Positions 11,016 through 22,775 of a stretch of 64,000 bases of DNA are shown in pieces. Each line of letters begins with the position of its first letter. Within the stretch, counting starts at the first letter, position 1. This stretch comes from Forficula auricularia (Eukaryota > Arthropoda > Insecta > Dermaptera > Forficulidae). The notes beneath the pieces were generated by a model. That model searched no databases. It worked only from the letters and a program-made list of their open reading frames with translations, and was not told the origin of the DNA. The DNA is taken from positions 7,031,294-7,095,293 of the forward strand of contig JALMQS010000153.1 of NCBI GenBank assembly GCA_024734495.1. Direction: 5' to 3'. Position numbers and translations under genes: made by a program.

Positions 11016-11139
11016 AATCACAATCAATAAAAAATTTTCACTTACCTACTTAAAATTATATTTATATTTTAATAAAACTTGATTTGAGAATTTTTTAATA
11101 TTAATTATTTATTATATAACTTTTCTAGGATATATATAC

Positions 11140-11230
11140 GAGCTTTTCGTGCGTGCCTTCGGCACGCCCTCGAAGCTCGGCCCTCCAGGCTGAGTGCCCT
11201 GGCGGGCAGCGTCTCGGTCCAAAAATTTTA
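11140..11230 (-). mobile_element. Possible Helitron 3' end
   Basis: On the minus strand the sequence reads GGCGTGCCGAAGGCACGC, a hairpin, followed about 10 nt later by AAGCTCG and T. The Helitron ends at 42720, 50612 and 57770 show the same layout, hairpin with CCGAAGG loop then CTAG and T. CTCG in place of CTAG would be a point change. No matching 5' end was found. Confidence 0.35.
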
Positions 11231-11649
11231 TTCCTCTTAAAAAACCACACTCCAAATGTATACCCGTAAACTACCGTAAATACATCGTCTCTTAAAAGTT
11301 TCGCATCTTTAATTTTTGAGTGGCGAGGGGGGGGGGAGGAACAATTATCAATATATTTAATGTTTCTTAATTTAAAAAGAATTGGAGTCTTTCATTTCAA
11401 AATTCGAATATATATATTTCAAATTTGCCTGGTTAATGAAAATCGATTGGAGCCATCAGTTTAAAATCAGAGCTGAGAATTATATTTCAAATTTGCCTCG
11501 TTAATTAATATATATTTAATGTTTCTTAATTTAAAATCTATTGGTGTTTTTTCATTTTAATTCGAGTTCAAATGATTACAATATTATCTAGACACAAAGT
11601 CTAAATCAAAAATATATAGTTTTAGTAAAAGAAATCAAGATATAAATAT

Positions 11650-11790
11650 TAATGTGACATTGGTCTAGTGGTTAGAGTTGATGACCATAGTTCAAGAGTT
11701 CGTCGGTTCGATTCTAGGCAAGAGGGTAATTTTTTTAGAGAAATTTCTCTAAGCGTTGTTACAAATTAATCTAGATGAATATATATAGTA
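11650..11790 (+). mobile_element. tRNA-derived SINE
   Basis: TGGTCTAGTGGTTAGAG (11659-11675) is a good A box of tRNA-Glu/Asp type, and GGTTCGATTCT (11704-11714) a good B box. Acceptor pairing is poor, and an unrelated body follows, so it is a SINE head and not a tRNA gene. Confidence 0.7.
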
Positions 11791-12484
11791 TGAGAGCCAT
11801 TTCTTGAGAATACATCCTCGAAAAGTTATATATAATAATTTATATTTATATTCTTTCTCTAGAATATAATAAAATGTTTAGGTACTTAACCACCCCAATC
11901 TGTGAGAGGCTTTTTTTCTAATTTTTCGATAGGTTCAAACTGCTCATTGATTTCAGATGTTTTGTAATTTGAAGAATTCTTCAAAGTGTCCAAATGTTGA
12001 CGAGAGAGACGAGATCTTAATTAATTATTAACTTCTCTATTTGAATGGCATGGCATGAGAGAGGGAGCAATCGACTCTCAAGGACCCGAGGTTTTATTTT
12101 CCAGCTCGGAGGGTTGCTTTTTTTGGACGTTAACAAAAGGCCCCATATCCCTGGCAAATAGAATAAAACATCGAAAAAAACAAATAATCTAATCCCGAAT
12201 GAATAATTATAATAAGAAGAATAAAAATACATATTTTTCTACAACTTAAAACAATTGGACTCATTAAAATGTGTTGGTAAAATTTTAATGTTGTAGGTGT
12301 TCTTTTGGCTAGAGCTTGGCAGTATCACAAATACAATAATTTGAAATACGTATGGTATTTCCAATACTTACTTGTAGTATTTTGTAATGCGTTACTTTTT
12401 AAAAAATATTTGGTATTTTGTTTTACGTTAAAAAATTTTAGTCTTTTGAAAATACTTTTATGAAATACAAAATAGTCAATGGGT

Positions 12485-12605
12485 ATATGCAGTATGATTC
12501 TTTTATCATGGGTTAGAAGTGTTAGTGAGGGAGGCGGGTTTTTGCCGGTCAAATTTTTAATCTGCAGCGAGTAAGGCCTGAACTTGGGCCTCCCGCTCCA
12601 ACATC
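12485..12605 (-). mobile_element. SINE, family shared with 13.3 and 61.7 kb
   Basis: Minus strand: GCGGGAGGCCCAAGTTCAGG near 12595, CGCCTCCCTCACTAACACTT near 12525. The copies at 13385-13260 (minus) and 61700-61840 (plus) have the same order of blocks. The B box is degraded (AAGTTCAGGCC). Confidence 0.65.
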
Positions 12606-12634
12606 GTCATCAAGACGATTCAGAAGAGGTAGCT

Positions 12635-12773
12635 CGAGGGGTGAACTGCGATTGGAATTAGGTGTACACCGTCTTTGGAATTATTTTGGAATTCATTAGA
12701 TAATCTATTGTCTTCTACTTGAAATTAAAGTGGAAGTAGGTGTACACGATTTTAGATCGCAGTTCACCCCTCG
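12635..12773. mobile_element. hAT-type MITE, copy 2
   Basis: CGAGGGGTGAACTGCGA and its complement TCGCAGTTCACCCCTCG form the ends. Perfect 8-bp duplication AGGTAGCT. The body order is inverted relative to copies 3, 5 and 6. Confidence 0.9.
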
Positions 12774-13064
12774 AGGTAGCTCTAACGCGCACGGCTACCC
12801 AACTCCCCGATATGACATTTTATATTCAGAAAATTGCATTTGACATGGACATCGCTGCCCCTTTTTATCTATATGTCTCAGGTTTGTTCAAAATCATTTC
12901 TACTGTAATTCATGTTAATATATGTATATAGAAATAAGTTAGATGGGGTTTTTCTTTTAATAATACATAAAAATTAAAATTACTATATAAAAGTAAAAGA
13001 CATCTTCAAAATTTATATTACGTATTATATTAAGCTATACCTACTGTTATTATTAAGTATACTG

Positions 13065-13100
13065 TACTGATGACGATAAAGCAAAGCCTCTGAAACGATG
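13065..13100 (+). ncRNA. Decayed hammerhead-like motif
   Basis: CTGATGA (13067-13073), CAAAGCCTCT and GAAACGATG (13092-13100) echo the 7.5 kb ribozyme (GAGGCAAAGC..CTC-GAAAC), but stem II is broken. Confidence 0.3.
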
Positions 13101-13254
13101 TTTTTTTTTGTTTTGTTTTTTCTTAAACGTTATATTTATAAAAAGTATTTGATATTTCAAAAGTATTTCCGAAATAAGTATTTTCATTTTCTATTTTAAT
13201 AGTTAAAAAATGTCATCATTTTAAAATTAAAGAAAATTGCTTAAGTAGGTTTTT

Positions 13255-13395
13255 TTATTTATTTATTGTTATTGGGAACAAAGCCCATTTAGACAGCACA
13301 TCAGTAAAGTGTTAGTAGTGTTATTGAGGGAGCCGAGTTATGGCTGGAAGGCTAGCCAGGCTCGAACCCGGGCCTCCCGCTTGAACAAAGGATAA
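13255..13395 (-). mobile_element. SINE, same family as 61.7 kb
   Basis: Minus strand: GCGGGAGGCCCGGGTTCGAG at about 13383, with a perfect B box GGTTCGAGCC, then CACTTTACTGATGTGCTGTC and AATGGGCTTTGTTCCCA, then AATAAATAAATAA tail. The A-box half is missing or unrecognised. Confidence 0.75.
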
Positions 13396-13739
13396 TATTT
13401 AAATTTAAATTTAAATCGAAATTGTATGTGTAGGTGACTATACGTAGGTAATATTTGAAAACAGAAAAATCGTACAGACCTCAAACTTGGAAAACCTACT
13501 AATAAGCTTTTCATATCATATGAAAGCGCAGAAAAGCTTTTGGCTGAAATTGGTAAATCAGAACATCGTCCAGAGAATTTTTTTATAAAAAGTGAAAAAA
13601 TTATTGATCAACATAAAAAAGTCGCTAAATTTCTGGTTATCTAAAATTTTCGATTAGGTACACATAATGAACTAAGGTAAAAATAGAGGCGATTATGAAT
13701 AATGAACGTATCGAAGGAATAATAAATAACTAATATAAA

Positions 13740-14110
13740 GTTTAGAGGAGGGCAATGCCCTCTTGCCCTCTGCGGGTGCCATGCTTTCTATTGTATGGTA
13801 CATCTATCGAAAGTTGGCAACGCCCTTGGCATCCCCAAGGACTCCAGGCTCCCATATGGGCATATGGATACAATCAAAGTGAAGTAGTAAATATTGGCTT
13901 CTAAAGAAATGATGAAAGATTCTCATCCACTAATTCCGATGTGTCATGGATCATTTTTATTACATGTCAGAAGGGTTATATAAAACTACACTCTTGCGAA
14001 CCCGCGGTCAAAAAAGCAAAATCTGGACTAATTGGCTTCCCTACCCTGAGAGGTGAAGGCTTCTGACATACTTATTTGTGTCGCGCTAATAAATATTTCA
14101 CACAAATATT
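13740..14110 (+). other. Unexplained GC-richer block, possible solo LTR
   Basis: It includes TTATATAAAACTACACTC (TATA-like, about 13977) and, 100 bp later, AATAAATATTTCACACA (polyA-signal-like, about 14087). That spacing fits an LTR, but neither terminal duplication nor a second copy is visible. Confidence 0.2.
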
Positions 14111-14607
14111 TAATTTTCAGTACCTACCTGACGGACCGAGCGTTGGTCGGTAATATTTTGCTTTAGTTAAAGGCGATATAATAATATTTTTAATAGTTCA
14201 GGTAAATTTAAAAGGTATCTAAACATTTTGGAATGTAAGAATAATAAAAACCAATAATTCTGAATAAAATTATTTATTAATTTAATCCTCTTAAAAAAAC
14301 CGATGTTTAGAGGAGATCGTCCCTCTTTCTAAAGAGTTTGATAAAGGCGACAAGACGGAGCGGGAGGCTCCTTTTCGTTGACCTTTTTTTAAAAAAACCC
14401 TGAAGAAAGAGAGACGTTTCTCCTAGACTTCAAATTTTTTAAGAGAGAAGAAAATTAAGCTTATATAAAATTTTCGGAATTTTTGTGGTTTTGTGAAGGT
14501 ACTATGTACGTAAGTAGAGTACACTAATTAAACTTTATAAAACCCCCCAGTTTATTTCTTTTATATTCTCTTTTTTATTTTTTACACGCTTCATGTTAGC
14601 TTTCACC

Positions 14608-14752
14608 CGAGGGGTGAACCGCGACCTAAAATCGTGTACACCTAGTTCCACTTCCACTTTCATTTCCAAGTAGAAGACAATAGATTATCTAATGAATTCC
14701 AAAGTAATACCAAAGACGGTGTACACCTAATTCCAATCGCGGTTCACCTCTA
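14608..14752. mobile_element. hAT-type MITE, copy 3
   Basis: CGAGGGGTGAACCGCGACC at the left and GCGGTTCACCTC at the right. The last bases and the duplication are eroded. Confidence 0.8.
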
Positions 14753-15228
14753 TCCTGTATGTATGTACCTATCTATGTATTTATGTATCATGTGACTTTT
14801 GTTCTGTTCAATTCCGCAAACATTTTTCTATAAAAATAACTGTTTACCTATTCTCAATTTAAATGAAAATAAAATTATATAAAAATAAATACATTTCATT
14901 CTGTTAAATTCCACAAAACTTTTCTCTATAAAAATAATTAAGACTAATTGTTTTATGTTTTATAAAGTTTTTATTAGTTTACTATAGAATATAGTGCATT
15001 TTTTCTTATGTAAAAACATTTAACAATAAAAATTGTTGTTGTTATCTATTATTGGGTGGCTGGGACGGATTAATGATATTTCAATGTATTTCAATGGGAA
15101 AAATTGTTTCAGGATACGAGTAGATCGGCTTACGAGCTGGGTCATGGAACAAATTAAACTCGTATGCTGAGGTACCACTGGATTTATTTAGAAATATTCA
15201 TATTTATCTGTTCTCTATTGAAATATAT

Positions 15229-15487
15229 ATCGTCGGCTTAGAGTGTAAAGCTGCTAACTCCATTTTTTTATCATATATTATGACATATTAATACCGTTCG
15301 AAAGAAAATAAAGATGCAGCATCGTCCAAGTTAAAACTGCTAGTTAAAATTACGATAGTAAGTTGTAGAAAAAAATGTGAAAAATAGTGTTTTCTATAAC
15401 AACAATATTAAATTTTGTTTGTTTTTCTCTGTCCTGTAAAATTTCTTTGTTGTGAGTTAGCAGGTTTACACTCTAAGGCGACGAGAT
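15229..15487. mobile_element. Inverted-repeat MITE of about 260 bp
   Basis: CGTCGGCTTAGAGTGTAAAG at the left pairs with TTTACACTCTAAGGCGACG at the right, with GCTAACTC/GAGTTAGC extending the arms to about 30 bp. Non-coding interior. Confidence 0.7.
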
Positions 15488-15499
15488 ATTCTATTTCAT

Positions 15500-16810
15500 A
15501 TAGCGAAATCAATGATGTTGTCCTCTCCTTGATGCAAATAAACATAAGTATATACATATATATATATATATAATGAAAATATAAATATATACCTATATAT
15601 TATATTATTTATTTGTTATAAACTATAGTTTATAAGGTTTGACGTTCATCATCAGTCTTTTTAATTAAAAATATATTATCTGTTATTTCTCATGGGTTCA
15701 ATTACCCGATTGAATAAAGATACCTAAGTTTCATTTATTGTTATAGCAAGCTAGCCACGTCGCTATAACAACAAAAATAACTTATAGTTATCTATATCCA
15801 ATAGTATAATTGATCCCTTGTGAAATAATAGAAAAAATAATTTTAATGATGATGATAGTCAAACCTTCTAAACTAATAAATAAATTATATACTTACACCT
15901 ATATCTATTTATATTCATGATATATTATAGTATAGTGCCTGGAGCACTGAGCGATGCTCGGGAACTTTTTCCCTCTAAATAGTTTAAATTTAAAATTTCA
16001 TGGCTCTGCGATTAACCGAAGACGATATAATATGAATGATTAAAATATTTATTTTACGACACTCTTAATTTACACCCCCTTCCTTTATTTCAATCGTATT
16101 AAAATCTATACACGACTAATAACTCATGACACTTGATAAGTATAACAATTTTAAAAAAATCGTTAGTGCCGTTTTTGAGAAAATAAAAAAAAAAAAACGA
16201 AAAATCTTTCAAGTAAATGTCCACTTCCGGTGTTCCGATTTCAAGCAATAGCCTATATCGAGCTTAAGTTGGGAATTTCGTAGCTCTGAGATTTGTGGTT
16301 GCGAAATGCAGGGGGGTAAATTTTTACGTACGTAATCATCAACTTCCGGTTTTTCTATTTTAGCAAAAATTTGGTAATACTTGTGGTAGCCTCTAGATAG
16401 CTTAAGTTTCAAATTTCAAGGCTCTGCGATTACCGAAGACGAGATATGAACGATTAAAATATTTATTTTGCGACATGACTAATTTACACCCCCTTCCTTT
16501 ATTTCAACCTGATTAAAAATTTGACACATATAATAACTCATGATAGATAAGTAATTTTAGTAATTTTAGCGAAATCGTTAGAGCCCTTTTCGAGAACCCG
16601 ATTGGATATATATATATCTATATATACAAGAATTGCTCATTTAATAATATAAGATAAGATTTGTATTTTTTTCATTTAGGTATATATAAACAATGAATAA
16701 CAAATTTTTCTTTATTATAGTATATATATTTTTATTTGAATCAAGGAGAGGACAACCTCAGTGATTTCTCTTTATGAATCTAGAACTCTGCTACCTCGGG
16801 ATTTTTTTTT
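15500..16810. mobile_element. Hammerhead-type foldback element, interrupted
   Basis: The left part has TTGTCCTCTCCTTGATGCAA (15512), CTATAGTTTATAAGG and CATCATCAGTCTTTTT (about 15640). The right part has the complements: ATGATGATGATAGTC (about 15847), then TCAAGGAGAGGACAACCTCA (16741) and GATTTCTCTTTATGAATC. The same blocks build the palindrome at 47.33-47.76 kb. The right arm is split by the Helitron-like element 15933-16654. Hammerhead cores are degraded in this copy. Confidence 0.6.
15933..16654 (-). mobile_element. Helitron-like element, copy 1
   Basis: Minus strand: A precedes TCTTATATTATT (16654), the body contains two related blocks of about 360 bp (CTTAAGTTT..GGCTCTGCGATTACCGAAGACGA), and the end is a hairpin of GAGCATCGCTC type, then GCACTA followed by T. 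Start with TC, 3' hairpin and insertion at A/T fit Helitrons, but the end is ACTA and not CTRR. A second copy at 32076-32798 has the same ends and flanks. Non-coding. Confidence 0.6.
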
Positions 16811-17301
16811 CATATCAAATAAATATTCCATTTCCTTGGAAACAATTTTGAAGCTATCACTATTGTTTAAGGACGTTCCCTAATATAGCTCAGATGTAGA
16901 ATGCTCTTTCCCCTACTCTCGCAAGCGCAGAAAGGAAAAAAATATTTTCACTGCGTCGTTTCTCGGATCTGGCAACATTGCATTCTTACCGACGCTAAAA
17001 GACAAAGAATAAAAAAAAACACTTCATGAAACAGCTCAATGCGAAATTCCAGATGAGAACAGTATAATTAGGTTTAGAGAATTAGCTAAAAATCTCAAAT
17101 TCACCAGCTGCAGAAGTTTTTTAGATATAGAAAAATTGAGTGATTTTAGTGCGGCGTTGTCAAGTCGCCATCTCTCACTTGTCTGCCATGAGAGAAAAAA
17201 TGAAAACCATCAAAAGTACCTAATTTTTAACATTTTTCATACAAAACGAATAACGCTTGATACAATTATTAAAACAGGAAAATATTTGTTATATCTTCAG
17301 T

Positions 17302-17546
17302 CGACGGGTGAACCGCGACCTAATATGCTGTACACCTACTTCCACTTGTACTTCCAAATATTTCCAAGTACTTCCAAATATTTCCAAGTACTTCCAAATA
17401 TTTCCAGGTACTTCCAAATATTTCCAAGTAATTCAAATATTTCCAAGTAATTCCAAATATTTCCAAGTAATTTCAAATATTTCCACGTACTTCCAAAATA
17501 CTTCCATAGAGGTGTACACCTACTTCCAATCGCGAATCACCCCTCC
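17302..17546. mobile_element. hAT-type MITE, copy 4, with internal tandem repeat
   Basis: Ends CGACGGGTGAACCGCGACC and CGCGAATCACCCCTCC; perfect 8-bp duplication TCTTCAGT. The interior is expanded by about eight 19-20-bp units of AATATTTCCAAGTACTTCC (17347-17500), absent from the other copies. Open frames here are products of the repeat. Confidence 0.9.
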
Positions 17547-17789
17547 TCTTCAGTTAATGATTCTCAGTTTTTCAAAGTATTATCAAGGAAATTACGATTG
17601 TTATTTAATGAAACAGTCGCTTGAACATCAATCGGGATAGGGTTCACGTGTTAAATTTCAATGGTCAATATTTATAAATTTAGTGCCGCAGGGACTATTG
17701 AAAAAATTTGTACGTAAAAAGGACACTTATAAATATGTGTATTCAAAAGTTTTAAAAGGATTGCAAGAAAATCGATTTATTAGTGAACG

Positions 17790-18200
17790 TCCTTAATGGA
17801 AGAATGGCCATTGTTTCTTAGTGTAGTCGCTTATGTAATTGTTCTTGATTCCTCCACGAAAGAGTCGTCAATATGGATGCTTTTGGTGGAATGTGCTAGT
17901 TTCGTTCGTCAGGCCGTACCGGATTCCAAAGGGCAACAACCAACGCCAGCAACACGAAACGCTAACTTTAGATGCCGCTAAATTTGTTCGAGTTTGCTGG
18001 TAGAGATGAGGGATGTCGTGGAGAGGGGAGAGCTGAGCCAATGGTAGGCTTTGGCTTCCCCACCCTGCGGCGTGGCGGCAACCAATCGACGCCATTGGCA
18101 GCTGCCACCCAACAAAGAGCAAACCCACTGGACCACTGGAGACATCTCTCTCTTTCGATCCGCCGCGTTTATTTATTGACAAACCAATTTGCGATGTGAT
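17790..18200. other. GC-richer island of unknown nature
   Basis: Open on both strands for 60-104 codons, without recognisable domain. Like 7.63-8.30 kb it may be unique host sequence; no splice or promoter signal decides it. Confidence 0.3.
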
Positions 18201-18538
18201 CCTTGTGGTGTCAATGCATCTTTTAGTGTGGAATGCCTTTTCGAGTTCAATTTCATCTAGCTAAATGACAATCGAAAACAATGGACCACACAGACAGCTT
18301 TCACTTTCTTTAAACAGTTTGAACGAGGAACGAGGAAATGGTGCTTTCTACCTTAACAGAATCAACAATGAAAATTCTGCATTGCTGAAGAGTGAAAATT
18401 AGAAACTTGATGGCTTACAAAGATAACAGATCACGATAACAAATGCCATTTACTGTCGGATTATCTTGAAAATCAAGAATGCCAGTCATTCTGTTGCGTG
18501 CTTTTGATAAACAACACTGCAAATGCCAGAGCAAAGAA

Positions 18539-18677
18539 AGGAGGTGAACCGCGACTTAAAATCGTGTAAACCTATTTCCACTTTCATTTCCAAGAAGAAG
18601 ACAATAGATTATCTAATGAATTCCAAAGTAATTCCAAAGACGGTGTACACTTAATTCCAATCGCGGATCACCCTTCG
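18539..18677. mobile_element. hAT-type MITE, copy 5
   Basis: Ends AGGAGGTGAACCGCGACTT and GCGGATCACCCTTCG; perfect 8-bp duplication GCAAAGAA. Confidence 0.9.
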
Positions 18678-18886
18678 GCAAAGAAGAACCACTACCTAAA
18701 CATGATATCGGAAAACAAAAATTAAAATCACGGGAAATAGCATTTTATGCATTTTAAAACATATTTTAAATAAAGTAAAAAAAAAAATTTATAGTGAATA
18801 CAAAGATTTAAGTATCTTTTTGAGTGTCTTTTTTGAAAAAAGGTGGAAATTATTTCAAAAATCAAGAAAGACCTATAATATTAATA

Positions 18887-19090
18887 AATGAATTTAACTT
18901 TTAAGGACCAATCATAGATTTTAAAGAAAATATTTTTACATTGCATATCAGAGAGATGTTTGTCTTAAAGGTTTGCCTAACGGCTTAGTAATCGCTTTGG
19001 TTCAATTCCGAAGGGGACGAACCTCTCTGATATGCAATGTAAAAATATTTTCTCTAAAATCTATGATTGGTCCTTAAAAGTTAAATTCAT
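18887..19090. repeat. Palindrome with tRNA-like loop
   Basis: Arms of about 68 bp (18887-18956 and 19024-19090) are nearly perfect complements. The 67-nt loop contains GGTTCAATTCC (B-box-like, 18999-19009) inside a possible T-arm CTTTGG/CCGAAG. It looks like a SINE head trapped in a hairpin, as at 35.5-36.6 kb. Confidence 0.6.
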
Positions 19091-19136
19091 TTAATATATA
19101 TATTTTATGTTCTTTTCAAAAATATATTCAATTTTC

Positions 19137-20082
19137 ATTTTTACTTTACCAGACAGGGTATGGTCAAGTATTGTAATCGTGCATGAAAAAAGTGGGTTTT
19201 TCCTTCTTTTTTTGAAATATCTCAAAAACGGCTGAAACTATTTTGATTCAAAAAATTGAGCGAAACCATGGCATTTCGGTCTACAAAAAATCTCTAATAA
19301 GTGAACATGGGAAAAATTATATTTTTCGAGATAACAATTGTTTTGTCAAAATATCTGTTGGTCTGTCTGGTTGTCTGTTAGTTAGTCTGTGCGTTACCAG
19401 ATTTTTGTGTACGAGCTACCTCAAAAACTAGTGTGAATATCGAAACCAAATTTCACAAGTAGTTTTGGTCTATTGAGATTAAGAGCTGATTAGATTTTGG
19501 TGCATATGGACTCATAATTATAGGGGGGTGGAGGGGGGTTAAAAATTAAAAATCCAGGCCATTTGAGCAAACTCAACCAAATTTTTGATACATAATCGGT
19601 GGACTCCCAAAAGTCTAAAAATTCAAAAACTAACAGCCCAAAATGGGGGAGGGGGGGTCAAAAAATGAAAATCTTGGCCATTTACCAAACTCAACCAAAT
19701 TTTGTATAATAATCAGTGGGACCGCAGAAATCTAAAAATGCAAAAACTAACCCCCCAAAATGGGGGAAGGGGGGTGTAGGGTCAAAAAATTAAAATCTAG
19801 TCCCGTGTATCAAACTCAACCAAATTTTGTATACATTATCAGTGGACTCCCAGAAGTCTAAAAATGCAAAAACTAAGCTCTCAAAATGCAGGGGGGGGAT
19901 GTAGGGTCAAAAAATGAAAATCTTGGCTCTTGTACCAAACTCAACTAAATTTTGTATACATAATCAGTGGGTCCACAGGAGTCTAAAATTCAAAAACTAA
20001 CCCCCTCCCCTACATGATTATAAATAATTTTATTAAATATTAAATATAAGTGAGGGGCCAGGTTGTATGGTAAAGTCAAGTG
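19137..20082. mobile_element. TIR element with internal tandem repeats, copy 1
   Basis: The left end ACTTTACC (19143) is the complement of GGTAAAGT (20069-20076), and the left end of copy 3 extends the match to ACTTTACCATAC. The right half holds about four units of roughly 110 bp, each with CCAAATTTTGTATACATAAT, CAGTGG and GTCTAAAAATGCAAAAACTA followed by a G-run. Copies at 51.77 and 55.54 kb differ in unit number. No transposase. Confidence 0.7.
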
Positions 20083-20111
20083 GATGGCCACATCAGAACA
20101 CGTCAGCTTAT

Positions 20112-20162
20112 TTTATACCTCTTCAAAATGTGGTAGATCTTTATGCCCCACCCTGTATATTA
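20112..20162. repeat. Terminal fragment of the 45.0-kb MITE family
   Basis: TATACCTCTTCAAAATGTGG, TAGATCTTTATG and CCACCCTGTATA match the right end of the element at 44998-45585. Confidence 0.65.
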
Positions 20163-20234
20163 AAAAAACAATCCATTGATCTTTTGTTAATTAAGTTTTT
20201 GTTATTTAAAATTTCGATCATTTTTTTTCTAAAT

Positions 20235-20765
20235 TCCGCTCTTTATTTAAAACTAGCTTCAAGGCCCGCCTTGGTCGCTTTTATCCAAGACAAACCACTG
20301 GCAGACCCATACTTCCACACTCCAGCTCCAATACACGGAATATTGGGAGCAACTGTATGTGCCAAGATTTTCACAGGAGAGAAGTTCAATGTTCCCAACA
20401 GCAACTTAGCAATGTTCAACACAGAATTCGGATGGGTGTTGCTAGGTTCTGCACCAGCATTACCAAGAGAACCTCTACCAAGTGAATTGGGAAACAAACA
20501 AACAAATGAAGCAACCAAGAGTCTTTTTGTGCTCACTACCAATTCACTCAAACCAGACCAGACTTCTCGCAATTTCCAGAGTTTTACATCACAAACTAAC
20601 AACCTGTCAAGGACAAACAGGCCGTCCGAGATTGGTAATCGGAGGTCCACAAACAAGAAACCTTGGCACTCAACCTGGTCCACAGTTCCACTCAGGTCTA
20701 ATCCACAAAGACAAAGTATTTCGATAGAGGAATACACACGGAAACGTAGATCTAAAGCTACGTAG
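20235..20765 (+). pseudogene. BEL/Pao polyprotein fragment (protease region)
   Basis: In the frame 20067-20765 the segment PLADPYFHTPAPIHGILGA, about 20 residues of VCAKIFTGEKF.., then NTEFGWVLLGSAP, follows the order of the BEL/Pao aspartic-protease-linked domain (LADP-F, ID-LLGAD, FGW-LSG). Usual polyproteins exceed 1,500 residues; here only about 90 residues are recognisable. The key Asp after LLGA is not present (ATVC). Upstream residues of the frame are A+T-rich and unrelated, so the true start is near 20235. Reverse transcriptase, integrase and LTRs were not found. It is a dead fragment; placement in BEL/Pao is by motif order only. Confidence 0.6.
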
Positions 20766-22775
20766 CCTTCACTAAACCTCAGGAGCTCATACCTTATGAG
20801 TACGTGGATGGCAACCACGGGGTTTTCTGAGCTGAGTGCTGACATTACTTCCACTTTCTTGTGTCAGACTCCTTCTCTTTCATCCTTCCTATCGATCATT
20901 CTCGATCAGCCGTTCTTCCGATCCTGATGCTATTAGGCAACGAGGGCTAGGGATCACTCCTTTCAGTTCTTCTCACATTTACTCTATACAGCACACTCTT
21001 ACAATGAAGAACATTACAACCAACAGAGAAGAACACACACAACCAAGGAAGAACACAACCGCAACAAACAAGATGCACATACCAGATTCTCACATAGCTT
21101 ACATTACCGATGTACATATTGCGAACTTCGTTCACCGGGCCCCGGTATGGACACGCCACGGCGGTCCTAAGTTAATGGTGGACTTACTCTGGGTGAAGCG
21201 AAGTCTAACTCTAATTGCTATCTCTCTGACATCGGTCACATGATCCCAATAATACTTAATTAATAATTTATTCTTTCTAATTATTTAATAAATCAGTTGT
21301 TAGTTGTTCATTAACAAGCAAACAAACCAGATCGAAACTCCCAAGCTGAACCTTTCCACACCTTTTTACTCGAGTTAATCGATTCCCTGCCTGCCCAGAA
21401 ATCTTTCTACAACATATCAAGCGATTTTACAAATATTGGCATTCATTTTCCAAGAAGATTTCTTCAATCTCGCAGCGTTTCGACCGCCTAGGATCTCAAA
21501 TCTTTCTTCAAAGGTTCACCTATTTATATTTTCCATAACACACAAATGTACTGTTTCGATCTACATTCCATACCTGGCTTTTTCTATTAAAAGTACAGAC
21601 AATTTTCAACAGGAGTTGAATCCCTTTAACACTAACTAACAAATCTTATTTATAAAATACATGAACATTGAATCAAACAAATACATTCTCTTCCCCAATT
21701 AAATTGAACTTGCATTTTCGTTCATATTAACATAACATCATATACAGCTTGTATATTCATTTCAATACTACATAGTTGACTCTCTTTTAAATAAGAAATC
21801 TTTTGTTTTCTAAACCATGGACCAAAACTATTATTAAGAATATCTAATATTTATTTTAACATTTTAATAACATTTTAACAAACTAATAATTAGTGATTGT
21901 TAATTAATAAACTCACATACAAGCCCACACAAATTAATTAAAATAATTGATATTTTAATTGAATTCCTGTTACTCATATTATTAATTATAATTGACTAAT
22001 TGTAAATAAAGTATTATTTGTAATATTATTTTTCAAAACAAAAACAAAACAAAAGATTCAAATCTATATGTAAGAATCTATTTCATAAAGAATCTTATTA
22101 TTTTTTTTGTAACTATTTAATTGAACTCAAATTATAACTAAACATTAACTTGTACATATTTGTTGACTGAATAACATCAGATTATTTTTCAATAAAATAA
22201 TAAAACTTGTCATATTACAACCTGAATATTTGGCTTTATCAAATCTGGTCCAACTTATTTATTTATTAACATTTCAGCACCTTTTTTGTGAATAAGACCT
22301 TCTGCTTTAGATCACACAAACTTAACTTTATTTATTACTAACTAACTTATCAATCGTACATACAGTAAAAGTTTGTATCTGGTAGACCGACTGTAAGACG
22401 GAGTCACAACTGGCGAATTAATTTTTGTTACAGTATTTTAACTTTTGTAAAGTTTTTCAAGCACTATTGCAGTTGGCCTAACTACTTGGCTTTTACACAT
22501 TATTATGTATGTCACGAATTACTAGTTACCATATCATGGGATCTTAATAAGAGAGGAGTGGTGGAGGCCCTATCAAGCAATAATAATAATAATTTAATGC
22601 GTAAAAGCCAAGTTTTAGGATAATAATTTCAAGATTTAGTTTACCAGCAACAATGCTCTGACAGACGGACAGATAGACATTGAAGCGACGCTAATAGGGT
22701 TCTCTGGACTTTTAAACGGAAATATATAGTGTAGCTTTATATGATAAAAAATAAAAATGTTCTGATAAAAATAAC
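20766..22775. other. Unannotated; may include BEL-associated sequence
   Basis: 20.77-21.24 kb is less A+T-rich and could be the continuation of the BEL/Pao fragment, but I see no motif. 21.25-22.78 kb is A+T-rich with a short (TAA)n at 22580-22600 and nothing else. Confidence 0.4.

Noticed and set aside
11650..11730. Functional tRNA-Glu or tRNA-Asp gene
   Set aside because: A and B boxes are good, but acceptor and anticodon stems do not pair and a SINE-like body follows.
13740..14110. Confident solo LTR
   Set aside because: TATA-like and polyA-like spacing fits, but no terminal dinucleotides, duplication or second copy could be fixed.
17340..17500. CRISPR-like array
   Set aside because: Units of 19-20 bp without distinct spacers, inside a MITE with 8-bp duplications, in a eukaryotic genome.
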